A stretch of 37,332 nt of DNA from Flavicella sp963932955 (GCA_963932955.1 CAWVRK010000018.1:1-37332), one strand, 5' to 3'; shown: positions 22,750 to 31,776, counted from the stretch's first letter. The notes: generated by a model from the letters alone, not told the origin. Program-made: numbers and translations.

Positions 22750-23501
22750 TGGATTTTAAGAAACGTATTGACACAAACAAGATTCCCAAGCACATTGCAA
22801 TCATCATGGACGGCAATGGCCGTTGGGCAAAAAAACAAGGAATGGCGCGTATTTTCGGACATCGAAATGCGTTGACTTCCGTCAGAGAATCTGTAGAAGC
22901 CGCGGCAGAAATCGGCACCGAAGCGATTACATTGTACGCATTTTCCTCAGAGAACTGGAACCGACCAAAGACAGAAGTAGATGCTTTGATGAACCTTTTG
23001 ATCTCTTCTTTAAAAAAGGAACTCCCTAATTTTCAAAAAAACAGCATTCAGGTCAATGCGATTGGAGGCCTAAAAAACCTTCCTGTCAAAGCTCAAAAAA
23101 CACTTCAAGAAGTAATTGAAGCTACCAAAAAAAATTCAAGAGTAGTGCTTACTCTTGCTTTGAGCTATGGGTCGCGAGAAGAAATTGTTAACGCCGTTAA
23201 AAATATTTCTAAAAAAGTTGTTAATAATGAACTTTCCATCGAAGAAATAGATGAAAACATTATTAATAATCATTTATATACAGTTTCTTTGCCGGATGTT
23301 GATTTGGTAATACGAACAAGTGGAGAGCAGCGCATCAGTAATTTTTTACTTTGGCAAATTGCCTATGCCGAGTTCCATTTTACAGAGGTCCTTTGGCCGG
23401 ACTTTAGAAAAGTGGATTTTTACAAAGCCGTATTGGAATACCAAAACAGAGAACGTCGCTTTGGAAAAACAAGCGAACAAATTGAGAGTTTAAATGACTA
23501 A
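22749..23501 (+). CDS. uppS: undecaprenyl diphosphate synthase
   Basis: The 250-residue cis-prenyltransferase makes C55 undecaprenyl diphosphate from FPP and IPP, the lipid carrier for peptidoglycan and surface glycans. The catalytic Asp21 lies in IAIIMDGNGRWAKKQG, followed by GHRNAL, TLYAFSSENWNRP, the LALSYGSREEI motif, DLVIRTSGEQRISNFLLWQ and the ending YAEFHFTEVLWPDF. ATG 22749 overlaps the previous stop codon and gives the normal N-terminus; a TTG at 22725 is in frame but inside the upstream gene. Its own stop overlaps the bamA start by 8 bp, so DUF6089-uppS-bamA are coupled. Confidence 0.97.
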   Translation: MDFKKRIDTNKIPKHIAIIMDGNGRWAKKQGMARIFGHRNALTSVRESVEAAAEIGTEAITLYAFSSENWNRPKTEVDALMNLLISSLKKELPNFQKNSIQVNAIGGLKNLPVKAQKTLQEVIEATKKNSRVVLTLALSYGSREEIVNAVKNISKKVVNNELSIEEIDENIINNHLYTVSLPDVDLVIRTSGEQRISNFLLWQIAYAEFHFTEVLWPDFRKVDFYKAVLEYQNRERRFGKTSEQIESLND

Positions 23502-26079
23502 AATTACCGTTGCGTCTTTATTGATCGCTTTAACATTCTCTAGCATTAATGGCTTCGGACAAGAAACAAAAACCGACTCCATTGTTCCCGTCACCTCCTT
23601 TGAAAAAGGTGAAAAATACACGCTCGGAGAGCTCAGTGTTTCTGGTGTTCAACAATTCAGTGAACAATCCGTCAAGGTGTATTCTGGACTCAAGACAGGA
23701 CAAGAGATAAATATCCCCGGAGACAAGCTTTCCAGTGCCATCAAAAAACTTTACGGAACCAAGCGTTTTAGCGCTGTCGATGTTTACCTAAACAAAATTG
23801 ATGGAAACACAGCCTATCTAGAGGTTCAAGTTTCCGAACTTCCCCAGCTAAAAAATGTATCCATTTCGGGGGTGAGCAATTCAAAAGCAAAAACATTAAA
23901 AACAGAAGCAGAACTCAAAAAAGGGGAAATGCTCACCGACAACTTATTGGTCACCACAAAAAACTACTTCACAAAAAAATACACGGACAAAGGCTACCTA
24001 AAAACCAAAGTCAGCCTAATTACAAAAAAAGACAGCTCAGAAGTCAACGCGGAAGACCTTTTGATCCATATTGACAAAGGATCAAAAATAAAAATTAAGG
24101 AAATTCGCATTCATGGAAATAAAAAAGTATCCGACAAAATAATCAGAAAACTTTTAAAGAACACCAAAAGAAAATTTTGGGGTCGTTTTTGGAAGTCTTC
24201 AAAATTTATCGAGGATGAATTCAAGGAAGATTTGGAAAAAGTCATAGAAAGTTATAGTGAAAAAGGATTTCGAGATGCACGAATTCTATCAGACAGCATC
24301 ACTTGGAACAAGGACGGCAAGACCATTGACTTAGACATTACTTTGGAAGAAGGAAAGCGCTATTATTTTGGCGCTATCAAATTTTTAGGAAACAGCAATT
24401 ATTCAACGGCTCAGCTGCAACGATTTTTAAAGATTGAAAAAGGAAATGTTTACAATGCCAAGGTCTTAAACGAACGCGTAAAGGGAGACAATTCTCCCGA
24501 TTCAGAAGACATCACTTCCTTGTACCAAAACAGCGGATATTTATTTTCTCAAGTAGACGCTGTGGAAACCAAGGTAGACAATGATTCTATTACTGTAGAG
24601 ATTCGCATCCATGAAGACGAGCCCGCTACCATCAAAAAGATCTCAGTTGTTGGAAACGAAGTGACCAATGACCATGTTATATACCGAGAATTAAGAACCA
24701 AACCGGGAGATCTTTACAGCAAGGAAAACATCATACGATCCATTCGTGAGATTTCACAACTGGGCTTTTTTGACCCTGAAAATGTAACGCCTGACTTGAA
24801 ACCAAATTATGTGGACAAGACCGTAAACATCGAATACGGTGTTGTCAAAAAAGGTGCCAGTCAAATCGAACTGCAAGGTGGTTATGGAGGGGGTGCCTTT
24901 ATCGGAACTTTGGGGCTTACTTTTAACAATTTCTCAATTCGAAATATTTTAAAAAAGGAAGAGTACAAGCCCTTGCCGATGGGAGACGGGCAATCCTTGT
25001 CCCTACGACTTCAATCCAGTCGTTTTTACAGCACCTATAGCTTTTCATTTTCAGAACCTTGGTTGGGAGGAAAAAAGCCGAAATCTTTGTCTTTTTCAAT
25101 CTACAATTCCAAACAATACCAATACGACTACCAAAATTATACGGTTGACAAGAGCAAGCGCTTGAACATCTTAGGAGCCACAATCGGACTGGGGCAAAGA
25201 CTGAAATGGCCAGACGATTATTTTACCCTGAACCAAACAATCACTTTTAGACAATACGACATCAATCAATATAATATCGGCTTGTTGAATTTTGAAAACG
25301 GAACGGGGAAATCGAACAACCTCTCATATAGCATTACTTTGGGGAGAAATTCTTCGGGACCTAGTCGGATTTTCCCAACAACAGGCTCCGACTTTAGTTT
25401 TGGTGCCAAATTTACCTTGCCACATTCTTTGATCAGCGGAACGGATTTCAAAGCTTTGGAAGTGGATCCCGATTACCAAATAGACACCTACGAAGACGGA
25501 GTCAAAACAGGTACAGAAACAAATATTCCAAAAATAAACCAAGAGAAATTCCGATGGTTGGAATATTACAAGCTGAGTTACAAATCCAAATGGTACACTT
25601 CTTTGGTTGGAAAATTCGTACTGATGACCAATACAGAATTTGGCTTTTTGGGCAACTACAACTCGCAATTGAAAGACATTCCTTTTGAGCGTTACTACGT
25701 TGGTGGAGACGGACTGCAGCAAAGTCAATTTGACGGAAGAGAAGTTGTAGGTCTGAGGGGCTATGAAAACTCTAGACTTTCTGACAACAATGGAGGAACC
25801 ATCTACAACAAGTTTGGTTTGGAATTGCGCTACCCGATTACTCTAAAACCATCTGCTTCAATTTATGCACTAGGGTTTTTAGAAGCCGGGAATTCCTATA
25901 CTGATTTTGACAATTACAATCCCTTTGAAGTAAAGAAATCGGCAGGACTGGGCATACGTATTTTTATGCCTGCATTCGGGCTTTTGGGAATTGACTTTGG
26001 ACATGGATTCGATCCACATCCTGGAGAAAGTATCAAGTCCGGTTGGCAAACACATTTTATCATTGGACAACAATTCTAA
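23494..26079 (+). CDS. bamA: outer-membrane protein assembly factor BamA
   Basis: The 861-residue central protein of the beta-barrel assembly machine has a signal peptide (residues 1-22). Five POTRA domains span ~45-440; segments such as LGELSVSGVQQFSEQSVKVYSGL, IKEIRIHGNKKVSDKIIRKLL and IKKISVVGNEVTNDHVIYRELR show the repeated pattern. The C-terminal ~420 residues form the 16-stranded barrel: QLQGGYGGGAFIGTLGLTFNN begins it, and the lid-region VGLRGYENSRLS motif is kept. The chain ends HFIIGQQF with a terminal Phe as needed for its own insertion. Length is typical for Bacteroidota. It starts inside the end of uppS and is followed by two ompH/skp genes. Confidence 0.96.
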   Translation: MTKITVASLLIALTFSSINGFGQETKTDSIVPVTSFEKGEKYTLGELSVSGVQQFSEQSVKVYSGLKTGQEINIPGDKLSSAIKKLYGTKRFSAVDVYLNKIDGNTAYLEVQVSELPQLKNVSISGVSNSKAKTLKTEAELKKGEMLTDNLLVTTKNYFTKKYTDKGYLKTKVSLITKKDSSEVNAEDLLIHIDKGSKIKIKEIRIHGNKKVSDKIIRKLLKNTKRKFWGRFWKSSKFIEDEFKEDLEKVIESYSEKGFRDARILSDSITWNKDGKTIDLDITLEEGKRYYFGAIKFLGNSNYSTAQLQRFLKIEKGNVYNAKVLNERVKGDNSPDSEDITSLYQNSGYLFSQVDAVETKVDNDSITVEIRIHEDEPATIKKISVVGNEVTNDHVIYRELRTKPGDLYSKENIIRSIREISQLGFFDPENVTPDLKPNYVDKTVNIEYGVVKKGASQIELQGGYGGGAFIGTLGLTFNNFSIRNILKKEEYKPLPMGDGQSLSLRLQSSRFYSTYSFSFSEPWLGGKKPKSLSFSIYNSKQYQYDYQNYTVDKSKRLNILGATIGLGQRLKWPDDYFTLNQTITFRQYDINQYNIGLLNFENGTGKSNNLSYSITLGRNSSGPSRIFPTTGSDFSFGAKFTLPHSLISGTDFKALEVDPDYQIDTYEDGVKTGTETNIPKINQEKFRWLEYYKLSYKSKWYTSLVGKFVLMTNTEFGFLGNYNSQLKDIPFERYYVGGDGLQQSQFDGREVVGLRGYENSRLSDNNGGTIYNKFGLELRYPITLKPSASIYALGFLEAGNSYTDFDNYNPFEVKKSAGLGIRIFMPAFGLLGIDFGHGFDPHPGESIKSGWQTHFIIGQQF

Positions 26080-26092
26080 TTTATTATATTTG
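26063..26092 (+). promoter_or_regulatory. promoter of the ompH pair
   Basis: TTG (26063-26065), a 19-bp spacer and TATATTTG (26085-26092) match the Bacteroidota consensus fully. It overlaps the end of bamA and lies 41 bp before ATG 26134, so the ompH genes can be transcribed apart from bamA. Confidence 0.75.
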
Positions 26093-26133
26093 TGTGCAGC
26101 AACTATGGCACGATTTTTTCAAATACTGTTAAC

Positions 26134-26868
26134 ATGACTAAAAAAATATTCGTTTGTTTTCTTTTCATCGGATTTGTTGTCTTTGGACAAAAACCTCAGA
26201 CTATTGCATATATTGACATGGAGTACATTCTTCAAAATGTCCCTGAATATCAAGAAGCAGAAAAAAAATTGAGTGCCAAAGCAGAACAATGGACACATAC
26301 CTTGGAGACTGCTGAAAAGGAAATCCAGCAACTCAAAACCAACCTGTTCCACGAAAAAATATTGCTTACAGAAGAATTGATCCTCGAAAAAGAACAGGAG
26401 ATTCAAATTAAAGAATTTGATTTAAAGACAATTGAAGCCCGTTATTTTGGTGTGGAAGGTAGTTTATACCTGATGCGAAAACAACTTGTACAACCCATAC
26501 AAGATCAAGTTTTTAATGCAATCCAAACAATTGTAAAACAGAAAAAATACGACTTTGTAGTTGACCGCTCTAGTGAGTTGATTTTGCTGCATGCCAATCC
26601 AAAATATGACATCAGCAAACTTGTAATCAAATACATCAACAAGACACAAAAAGAAATTGAAATTGAAGAGGCCAAAGTAAAAAAGAAATCGTCAAAAGAT
26701 GCACTTCAAAAAAGAATCGAAACACTAAAAGAAAAAAGAATACAAAAACAAATTGAAATTGAAGAGGCCAAAGTAAAAAAGAAATCGTCAAAAGATGCAC
26801 TTCAAAAAAGAATCGAAACACTAAAAGAAAAAAGAGTACAAAAACAAAGAAAAATAATCAGACGCTAA
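26134..26868 (+). CDS. OmpH/Skp family periplasmic chaperone, extended by a tandem duplication
   Basis: The protein has 244 residues from ATG 26134; upstream in-frame codons at 26092 lie inside the promoter box. Signal peptide MTKKIFVCFLFIGFVVFG, then an OmpH domain: IAYIDMEYILQNVPEYQEAEKKL, a long coiled coil, and the closing strand YDFVVDRSSELILLHANPKYDIS at ~145-167. OmpH/Skp proteins hold unfolded outer-membrane proteins on the way to BamA. After the domain comes a highly basic tail formed by two copies of a 32-residue unit (IEIEEAKVKKKSSKDALQ...), whose DNA copies differ at 1 of 96 positions. Without the extra copy the protein would be ~212 residues. It pairs with a shorter OmpH gene at 26919. 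Confidence 0.92.
   Translation: MTKKIFVCFLFIGFVVFGQKPQTIAYIDMEYILQNVPEYQEAEKKLSAKAEQWTHTLETAEKEIQQLKTNLFHEKILLTEELILEKEQEIQIKEFDLKTIEARYFGVEGSLYLMRKQLVQPIQDQVFNAIQTIVKQKKYDFVVDRSSELILLHANPKYDISKLVIKYINKTQKEIEIEEAKVKKKSSKDALQKRIETLKEKRIQKQIEIEEAKVKKKSSKDALQKRIETLKEKRVQKQRKIIRR
26656..26847 (+). repeat. 96-bp tandem duplication in the ompH gene
   Basis: Unit 1 is 26656-26751 and unit 2 is 26752-26847. They differ at one base (ATA against GTA, Ile to Val). Length 96 is a multiple of three, so the frame is kept. The near identity points to a recent event. Confidence 0.97.
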
Positions 26869-26918
26869 GACGCAATCAGGAAATAATAAAAACAGACTAA
26901 TTTAAATAAACTAATACA

Positions 26919-27419
26919 ATGAAACAATTTAAAACTATCGTAATCGCTGCAGTATTTACAATGGGAATGGTGCAGATTGCCAATGCTCAAAAAGTAGCAC
27001 ATATCAATTTTGAAGAAGTGGTTGCCAACATGCCTGAAACCTTAAAGTTACAAGCAGACTTGGAAAAATTGGGAAAAACTTATGGAGAGGAAATCACAAC
27101 AGCGCAGAAAGCACTCAAAGCAAAAATAGACAAATACACCGCTGAAGAAGTTTCTAAAACAGCTGCTCAAAATGAAGAGCGTATCAAAGAAGTTCAAGAA
27201 GATCAAGGAAAAATTCAGCAATTGCAACAAGTAGCTCAACAAGAATTGCAACAAAAAGAGAAAGCAGCCTTGGATCCGATCATCAAAAAAGCACAAGAAG
27301 CCATCAAGACTGTCGCCAAAGAAAAAAGCATTGTGTATGTCTTGGATGCAAAAGCATTGATCGTTTTAGAAGGTGAAGATTTGCTTCCAGCAGTGAAAAC
27401 AAGTTTGGGCATTCAATAA
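26919..27419 (+). CDS. OmpH/Skp family periplasmic chaperone
   Basis: The 166-residue protein has signal peptide MKQFKTIVIAAVFTMGMVQIANAQ, then KVAHINFEEVVANMPETLKLQADLEKLGKTY, a coiled-coil arm rich in Gln/Glu/Lys (~50-120), and the C-terminal strand IVYVLDAKALIVLEGEDL. This is the classic Skp plan: beta body and helical tentacles forming a trimer that holds unfolded outer-membrane proteins in the periplasm. It follows the first ompH by 50 bp and is closed by a strong terminator at 27434-27475, so the pair is likely co-transcribed. The length is normal, unlike its neighbour. Confidence 0.95.
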   Translation: MKQFKTIVIAAVFTMGMVQIANAQKVAHINFEEVVANMPETLKLQADLEKLGKTYGEEITTAQKALKAKIDKYTAEEVSKTAAQNEERIKEVQEDQGKIQQLQQVAQQELQQKEKAALDPIIKKAQEAIKTVAKEKSIVYVLDAKALIVLEGEDLLPAVKTSLGIQ

Positions 27420-27433
27420 AAACTACTCCTTCT

Positions 27434-27475
27434 AAAAAAACCGTTGTAAATTTATTCGTACAACGGTTTTTTTTT
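27434..27475 (+). terminator. intrinsic terminator after the second ompH gene
   Basis: AAAAAAACCGTTGTA (27434-27448) pairs with TACAACGG and a nine-T tract (27459-27475) around a 10-base loop. Confidence 0.92.
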
Positions 27476-27547
27476 GACCAAAACTTTGGTCTTCATTTGG
27501 AATAAAACGCTACTTTAGAAAAAAAATACAACTTGCATTTTTAAACT

Positions 27548-28333
27548 ATGAACACACAAGCCATCGGTATTTTTGATTCTGGAGTGGGAGGAATTACCAT
27601 TTGGAAAACGCTGACCGAACTCCTACCTTATGAAAGCACTTATTATTTGGCAGATAGCAAAAATGCACCTTACGGACAAAATTCCAAAGAAAAAATTCTA
27701 AATCTTTGCATTAAAAACACGGAGTTTTTAATTGCAAAAGGATGTAAAATCATCGTAGTTGCCTGCAATACTGCCACGACCAATGCTATTGAAATTTTAA
27801 GGGAACGCTATGCAATTCCGTTTATTGGCATTGAACCTGCAATCAAACCAGCGGCTCTTAAAACTAAAAACAAGAGCATCGGGATTTTAGCTACAAAAGG
27901 GACTTTGAGCAGCCGACTGTTTAACGAAACCTCAAAAAAGTATTTGAAAGACATCTGCGTTACAGAACAAATTGGCGTGGGTTTGGTAGAATTGATCGAA
28001 AAGGGAAAGTTAGAAAGTTCAGAAGTGGAAGAGCTTTTGGAAACCTACTTGCTGCCGATGTTAAAGAATCGCATTGATTGTTTGGTGCTGGGCTGCACCC
28101 ACTACCCTTTCTTAATTTCGAAAATAAAAAAAATTACAGGAGATTCCATCGAAATTATTGACAGTGGATTGGCTGTCGCGAAACAAACAAAATTTATTTT
28201 AGCTAAAAACAAACTTCTCAACCCCCAAACCAACAAACCTACACACCATTTTTACACAAATTCGGAACTCAACACCCTCAAAACATTATTAAATCAACAC
28301 GAACACATCCTTTTGCACAAAGAAGATTTTTGA
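27548..28333 (+). CDS. murI: glutamate racemase
   Basis: The 261-residue enzyme converts L-Glu to D-Glu for peptidoglycan. N-terminal IGIFDSGVGGITI, the first catalytic Cys73 in VVACNTATTNA and the second, Cys183, in LGCTHYPFL are all present, plus the substrate-site Asp10-Ser11 (residues 10-11) and the YGQNS loop. It is separated from ompH by a terminator and so probably has its own promoter (a weak TTG-like region lies near 27500). It converges with rho at a shared terminator, 28374-28409. Confidence 0.96.
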   Translation: MNTQAIGIFDSGVGGITIWKTLTELLPYESTYYLADSKNAPYGQNSKEKILNLCIKNTEFLIAKGCKIIVVACNTATTNAIEILRERYAIPFIGIEPAIKPAALKTKNKSIGILATKGTLSSRLFNETSKKYLKDICVTEQIGVGLVELIEKGKLESSEVEELLETYLLPMLKNRIDCLVLGCTHYPFLISKIKKITGDSIEIIDSGLAVAKQTKFILAKNKLLNPQTNKPTHHFYTNSELNTLKTLLNQHEHILLHKEDF

Positions 28334-28373
28334 CAAACAGCTTCTTGACTTCAAACTGATTTGAATTGCATTC

Positions 28374-28409
28374 AAAAAAAAAGACTTCTGTTAAGAAGTC
28401 TTTTTTTTT
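28374..28409. terminator. bidirectional intrinsic terminator between murI and rho
   Basis: AAGACTTCT (28381-28389), loop GTTA and AGAAGTCTT (28394-28402), flanked by A-tract and T-tract of nine T. Confidence 0.92.
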
Positions 28410-28423
28410 GCATTAAGCATGTT

Positions 28424-30115
28424 TTAACCATTCATAGAGATCAAAAACTCTTGGTTGTTTGTTGAATACTTCACTTTATCGTTGATGAATTCCATCGCCT
28501 CGACAGGATTCATGTCGGCGAGGTATTTTCGCAATACCCACATGCGCTGAACGCTTTTTGCATCCAACAACAAATCATCTCTACGGGTGCTCGATTTGAT
28601 CAAATCGATGGCGGGATAAATTCTTCGGTTCGAAATATTTCGATCCAATTGCAATTCCATGTTTCCAGTACCTTTGAATTCTTCAAAAATTACTTCGTCC
28701 ATTTTAGAACCTGTTTCTGTAAGTGCTGTAGCGATGATGGATAAGGAGCCTCCTTTTTCAATATTCCGTGCAGCCCCAAAAAACCTTTTGGGTTTGTGCA
28801 ATGCGTTGGCATCAATACCTCCCGACAAAATTTTACCGGATGCCGGCGCAACGGTATTGTAAGCTCTTGCCAATCGCGTGATCGAATCCAAAAGAATCAC
28901 CACATCGTGTCCACATTCCACCAATCGTTTTGCTTTTTCCAAAACAATGTTTGCAACGCGTACGTGTTTTTCCGCAGGCTCGTCAAATGTCGAAGCAACT
29001 ACTTCTCCTTTGACGCTTCGCTGCATGTCTGTTACTTCTTCTGGACGCTCGTCAATAAGCAATACAATTTGATATACTTCAGGGTGGTTTTCTGCAATGG
29101 AATTTGCAATGTCTTTTAGCAACATGGTTTTCCCTGTTTTGGGTTGTGCAACGATCATTCCTCTCTGACCTTTCCCTATCGGTGCAAACAAGTCCATAAT
29201 CCGTGTAGACAGCGTGTTTTTACGATCTACCAAATTGAACTTTTCTTGCGGAAACAAAGGGGTCAAATGTTCAAAAGATACTCGGTCACGAACAACGTTC
29301 GGATTCAATCCATTAATTTTAGAAACTCGGATCAATGGGAAATATTTTTCACCTTCTTTTGGAGGGCGTACATTTCCTAAAACAGTATCCCCTGTTTTCA
29401 AACCAAAGAGTTTTATCTGAGATTGGGATACATAGATGTCGTCTGGAGATGACAAGTAATTGTAATCCGAAGACCGCAAAAAACCATATCCATCTTGCAT
29501 CATTTCTAAGACGCCTTCACTTTCTATGATTCCATCAAACTCAAAGTCTGGATCTCTGTATTTTGCGTTGCTCTTATTGAAGTTTTTTTCTCTGCTTTGA
29601 TTCTTTTGTTGCCCGTTTTTGGAATGGTTGCCATTTTGATTTCTTGGCTTGGACTCTGTTTGTTTTTGATGCCCAGAACTTTGGGAGTCCCTGGCTTGAG
29701 GCTTGTCAGGTTTTGAGTCTGTAATAGGTCGTTGGGCTTTGTTGTTTTTTTCCTGAACAGTTGCTACCTCTTTTTTGGTGTTTTCACTTTCAGAAATCTG
29801 ACCATCTTTAGAGGATTGCTTGTCGGTGTTTTGCACTTCTGATTTTTTTGGAGCCTCCGTCTTTCTTGTCGTTGCTTTTCGTACAACGGCATCCGAGTCT
29901 GAAACTCTTTTTCTTCTCGGCTTGGAAGCAGTGGCTTTGGAATCGGAAGCCAACTCTTTGGACTCAAGGGCAGACAATGCTGCAGCTTGGACATCCAAAA
30001 TTTGGTATACCAAATCCATTTTTTTCAATTGACTTGTTTTTTTAAGGCCATTTGATTTGGCAATGGCTTGTAACTCAATAAGTGTTTTTTCTTTGAGTTG
30101 TGAAATTTCAAACAT
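28424..30115 (-). CDS. rho: transcription termination factor Rho with long disordered insert
   Basis: This 563-residue protein is longer than E. coli Rho (419). Residues 1-45 form the RhoN (SAP-like) domain. Residues ~50-185 are of low complexity, rich in Lys, Ser, Gln, Asn and Asp, and presumably disordered. The RNA-binding cold-shock-like domain is ~190-265 (EGVLEMMQDGYGFLRS). The ATPase core has P-loop AQPKTGKT at 323-330, the Walker B VVILLDSITR and the GGIDANAL Q-loop segment. A similar insert in Bacteroides thetaiotaomicron Rho has been reported to drive phase separation; that this one does so is inference. The gene has its terminator at 28374-28409; no promoter was clearly found in 30116-30300. 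Confidence 0.97.
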   Translation of the reverse strand: MFEISQLKEKTLIELQAIAKSNGLKKTSQLKKMDLVYQILDVQAAALSALESKELASDSKATASKPRRKRVSDSDAVVRKATTRKTEAPKKSEVQNTDKQSSKDGQISESENTKKEVATVQEKNNKAQRPITDSKPDKPQARDSQSSGHQKQTESKPRNQNGNHSKNGQQKNQSREKNFNKSNAKYRDPDFEFDGIIESEGVLEMMQDGYGFLRSSDYNYLSSPDDIYVSQSQIKLFGLKTGDTVLGNVRPPKEGEKYFPLIRVSKINGLNPNVVRDRVSFEHLTPLFPQEKFNLVDRKNTLSTRIMDLFAPIGKGQRGMIVAQPKTGKTMLLKDIANSIAENHPEVYQIVLLIDERPEEVTDMQRSVKGEVVASTFDEPAEKHVRVANIVLEKAKRLVECGHDVVILLDSITRLARAYNTVAPASGKILSGGIDANALHKPKRFFGAARNIEKGGSLSIIATALTETGSKMDEVIFEEFKGTGNMELQLDRNISNRRIYPAIDLIKSSTRRDDLLLDAKSVQRMWVLRKYLADMNPVEAMEFINDKVKYSTNNQEFLISMNG

Positions 30116-30348
30116 AAGTGTAGTTTTGTATATTCTTTCTCAAAACAGAAAGAACTGTAAGGAATGTATTATTTGTGAATTTTGTGGGATAAGAGCAGAT
30201 TTTAATAAAACCTCTTAATAAAGTAGAATGGAATTAAAGAACAAATATATGTTTTAATTATTTACAAAAAAAAGTTTTTACTCAAAATATGTCAAAATTC
30301 ACAAACAATTTTTAGTTCAGAAATGGTTTTATTAAAAAAATAAATAGC

Positions 30349-30356
30349 TATTTTTG
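30349..30356 (+). promoter_or_regulatory. probable -7 promoter box of the DUF4293 gene
   Basis: TATTTTTG fits TAnnTTTG and ends 33 bp before ATG 30390. The TTG at 30354, in frame with the gene, lies inside the box and is therefore not the start codon. Confidence 0.5.
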
Positions 30357-30389
30357 TGGTGTTGCGAATCACGGCAACAACCAATACTC

Positions 30390-30824
30390 ATGATACAACG
30401 CGTTCAATCTTTTTATCTAATTCTTGCAGCATTCATTTCAAGTGTGTGTGTTTTTTTTGTCGACTTCTGCTGTCTAGAAAACGATGGTTTGTTTCAAATA
30501 ACAGACACTTTTTACGACGCGCGTTTGCTTATAAAATCTATCGGAATCACTTTTTTCGTCTCCGCACTGCTTTCTTTGATTTCCCTTTTGGGTTACAACA
30601 ACAGAAAGAGGCAGTTTGTGCTTGGACGCATCAATATTTTGATCAACTTCTATTTATTAGGTGTATTGCTGAGTCAATCTCTAAAGCTACCTGGAGAAAC
30701 GTTTGTTTCTGAGAAAGGTATTGGGGTTTTTCTTCCATTACTTGTTGTTGTTTTCCTTGCCATGGCAAACAGAGCAATCAAAAGGGATGAGGACCTTGTA
30801 AAATCTGTAGATCGCTTGCGATAA
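30390..30824 (+). CDS. DUF4293 family small membrane protein
   Basis: The protein has 144 residues from ATG 30390 (MIQRVQSFYLILAAFISSV). It has four hydrophobic segments (~8-26, 52-72, 84-100 and 117-133), with N- and C-termini predicted in the cytoplasm and a basic end (NRAIKRDEDLVKSVDRLR). The start IQR-QS-YL and the four-helix plan mark DUF4293, a Bacteroidota-restricted family that often lies next to rho. No function is known. It diverges from rho over 274 bp and has its own terminator at 30851-30884. Confidence 0.88.
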   Translation: MIQRVQSFYLILAAFISSVCVFFVDFCCLENDGLFQITDTFYDARLLIKSIGITFFVSALLSLISLLGYNNRKRQFVLGRINILINFYLLGVLLSQSLKLPGETFVSEKGIGVFLPLLVVVFLAMANRAIKRDEDLVKSVDRLR

Positions 30825-30850
30825 CCCTAACATCTTAGTTTATTTATGCG

Positions 30851-30884
30851 AAAAAATCCGAAGGAGTCATTCTTCGGATTTTTT
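30851..30884 (+). terminator. intrinsic terminator after DUF4293
   Basis: AAAAAATCCGAAG (30851-30863) and CTTCGGATTTTTT (30872-30884) form a perfect 13-bp stem with an eight-base loop. Confidence 0.92.
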
Positions 30885-30962
30885 ATTTTCGTAATTTTAA
30901 AGTACCCTCCTCTCTCAGACCAACCAAACATGGTTGGTCAAAAAATTCCCCATTTTAGTGTA

Positions 30963-30993
30963 TTGACAAACGTTATTAAATGATCTAATTTTA
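30963..30993 (+). promoter_or_regulatory. probable promoter of the response regulator gene
   Basis: TTG (30963-30965), 20 bp, TAATTTTA (30986-30993): one mismatch to TAnnTTTG. It ends 11 bp before the start codon, so the leader would be very short. Confidence 0.5.
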
Positions 30994-31004
30994 ATCTAAA
31001 GAAA

Positions 31005-31667
31005 ATGAAGGAAATAAAAAACATCAGGGTACACATTGCAGATGACCACCAAGTATTGATTGACGGAATTGAAGCTGTGTTAAAAATCGAACCAAAAATA
31101 ACGGTGGTTGGCACCTCTATAAACGGACTTCAAGTATTGGAATGGTTTGAAGAAAACATCGCAGATGTTTTAATCTTAGACATCAATATGCCAAAACTTG
31201 ATGGGATAGAAGTTTTGAAAGCTTTGAAGAAAAAAGAAATCTCGACCAAGCCCATTATGTTGTCGAGTTATGAAGACATCAAATTGGTAAGAAAAGTATT
31301 GAATTTGGGGGCTTTGGGCTTTTTAGGTAAGAATTGTGCAGCTGAGCAGATTGTCAAAGCCATCCTATCTGTCGCAGAAGGTGAGGAATATTTTAGCAAA
31401 AATGTGCTTCAAGAAATGCTCTCTTTTGTAGGAATTAAGAAAAGATTGATGGCACGACCAGATGGTTATTATGGCCGACCACTCAGTGAAAGAGAACTCG
31501 AAATTATGAAACACGTAAGTTGTGAATTGAACTCAAAAGAAATTGGAAACATATTGAATATCAGTCCTAGCACTGTTGAAACATATCGAAAACAATTGCT
31601 AAAAAAACTAAATGTAAAAAACTCTGTTGGAATGGTGATGTATGCCATAAAACACAAACTAATTTGA
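31005..31667 (+). CDS. NarL/LuxR-family response regulator
   Basis: The 220-residue protein has a receiver domain (residues ~7-125) with the acidic pair ADDH at 12-15, phospho-acceptor Asp59 (LILDINMP), Ser at 87 (MLSSYED) and Lys near 109 (FLGKN). A C-terminal LuxR helix-turn-helix follows: LSERELEIMKHVSCELNSKEIG, then ISPSTVETYRKQLLKKL. It binds DNA when phosphorylated. The likely partner is the histidine kinase at 32532, two genes downstream on the same strand, with an unknown lipoprotein gene between. A terminator-like hairpin directly follows, so regulator and the next genes may be transcribed separately. Targets are unknown. Confidence 0.95.
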   Translation: MKEIKNIRVHIADDHQVLIDGIEAVLKIEPKITVVGTSINGLQVLEWFEENIADVLILDINMPKLDGIEVLKALKKKEISTKPIMLSSYEDIKLVRKVLNLGALGFLGKNCAAEQIVKAILSVAEGEEYFSKNVLQEMLSFVGIKKRLMARPDGYYGRPLSERELEIMKHVSCELNSKEIGNILNISPSTVETYRKQLLKKLNVKNSVGMVMYAIKHKLI

Positions 31668-31689
31668 TTACAAATTCCCCCTTAGTGTT

Positions 31690-31736
31690 AAAACGTCGCA
31701 AATAGATTTAAATATCATGTTTGCGTCGTTTTTTTT
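31690..31736 (+). terminator. probable intrinsic terminator after the response regulator
   Basis: AAAACGTCGCAAA (31690-31702) pairs with TTTGCGTCGTTTT (31720-31732) with one mismatch, around a 17-base loop, followed by more T. Confidence 0.75.
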
Positions 31737-31776
31737 ACAAGAAGAAATCTCATGTTTAATTTAAATTCAAAATACT

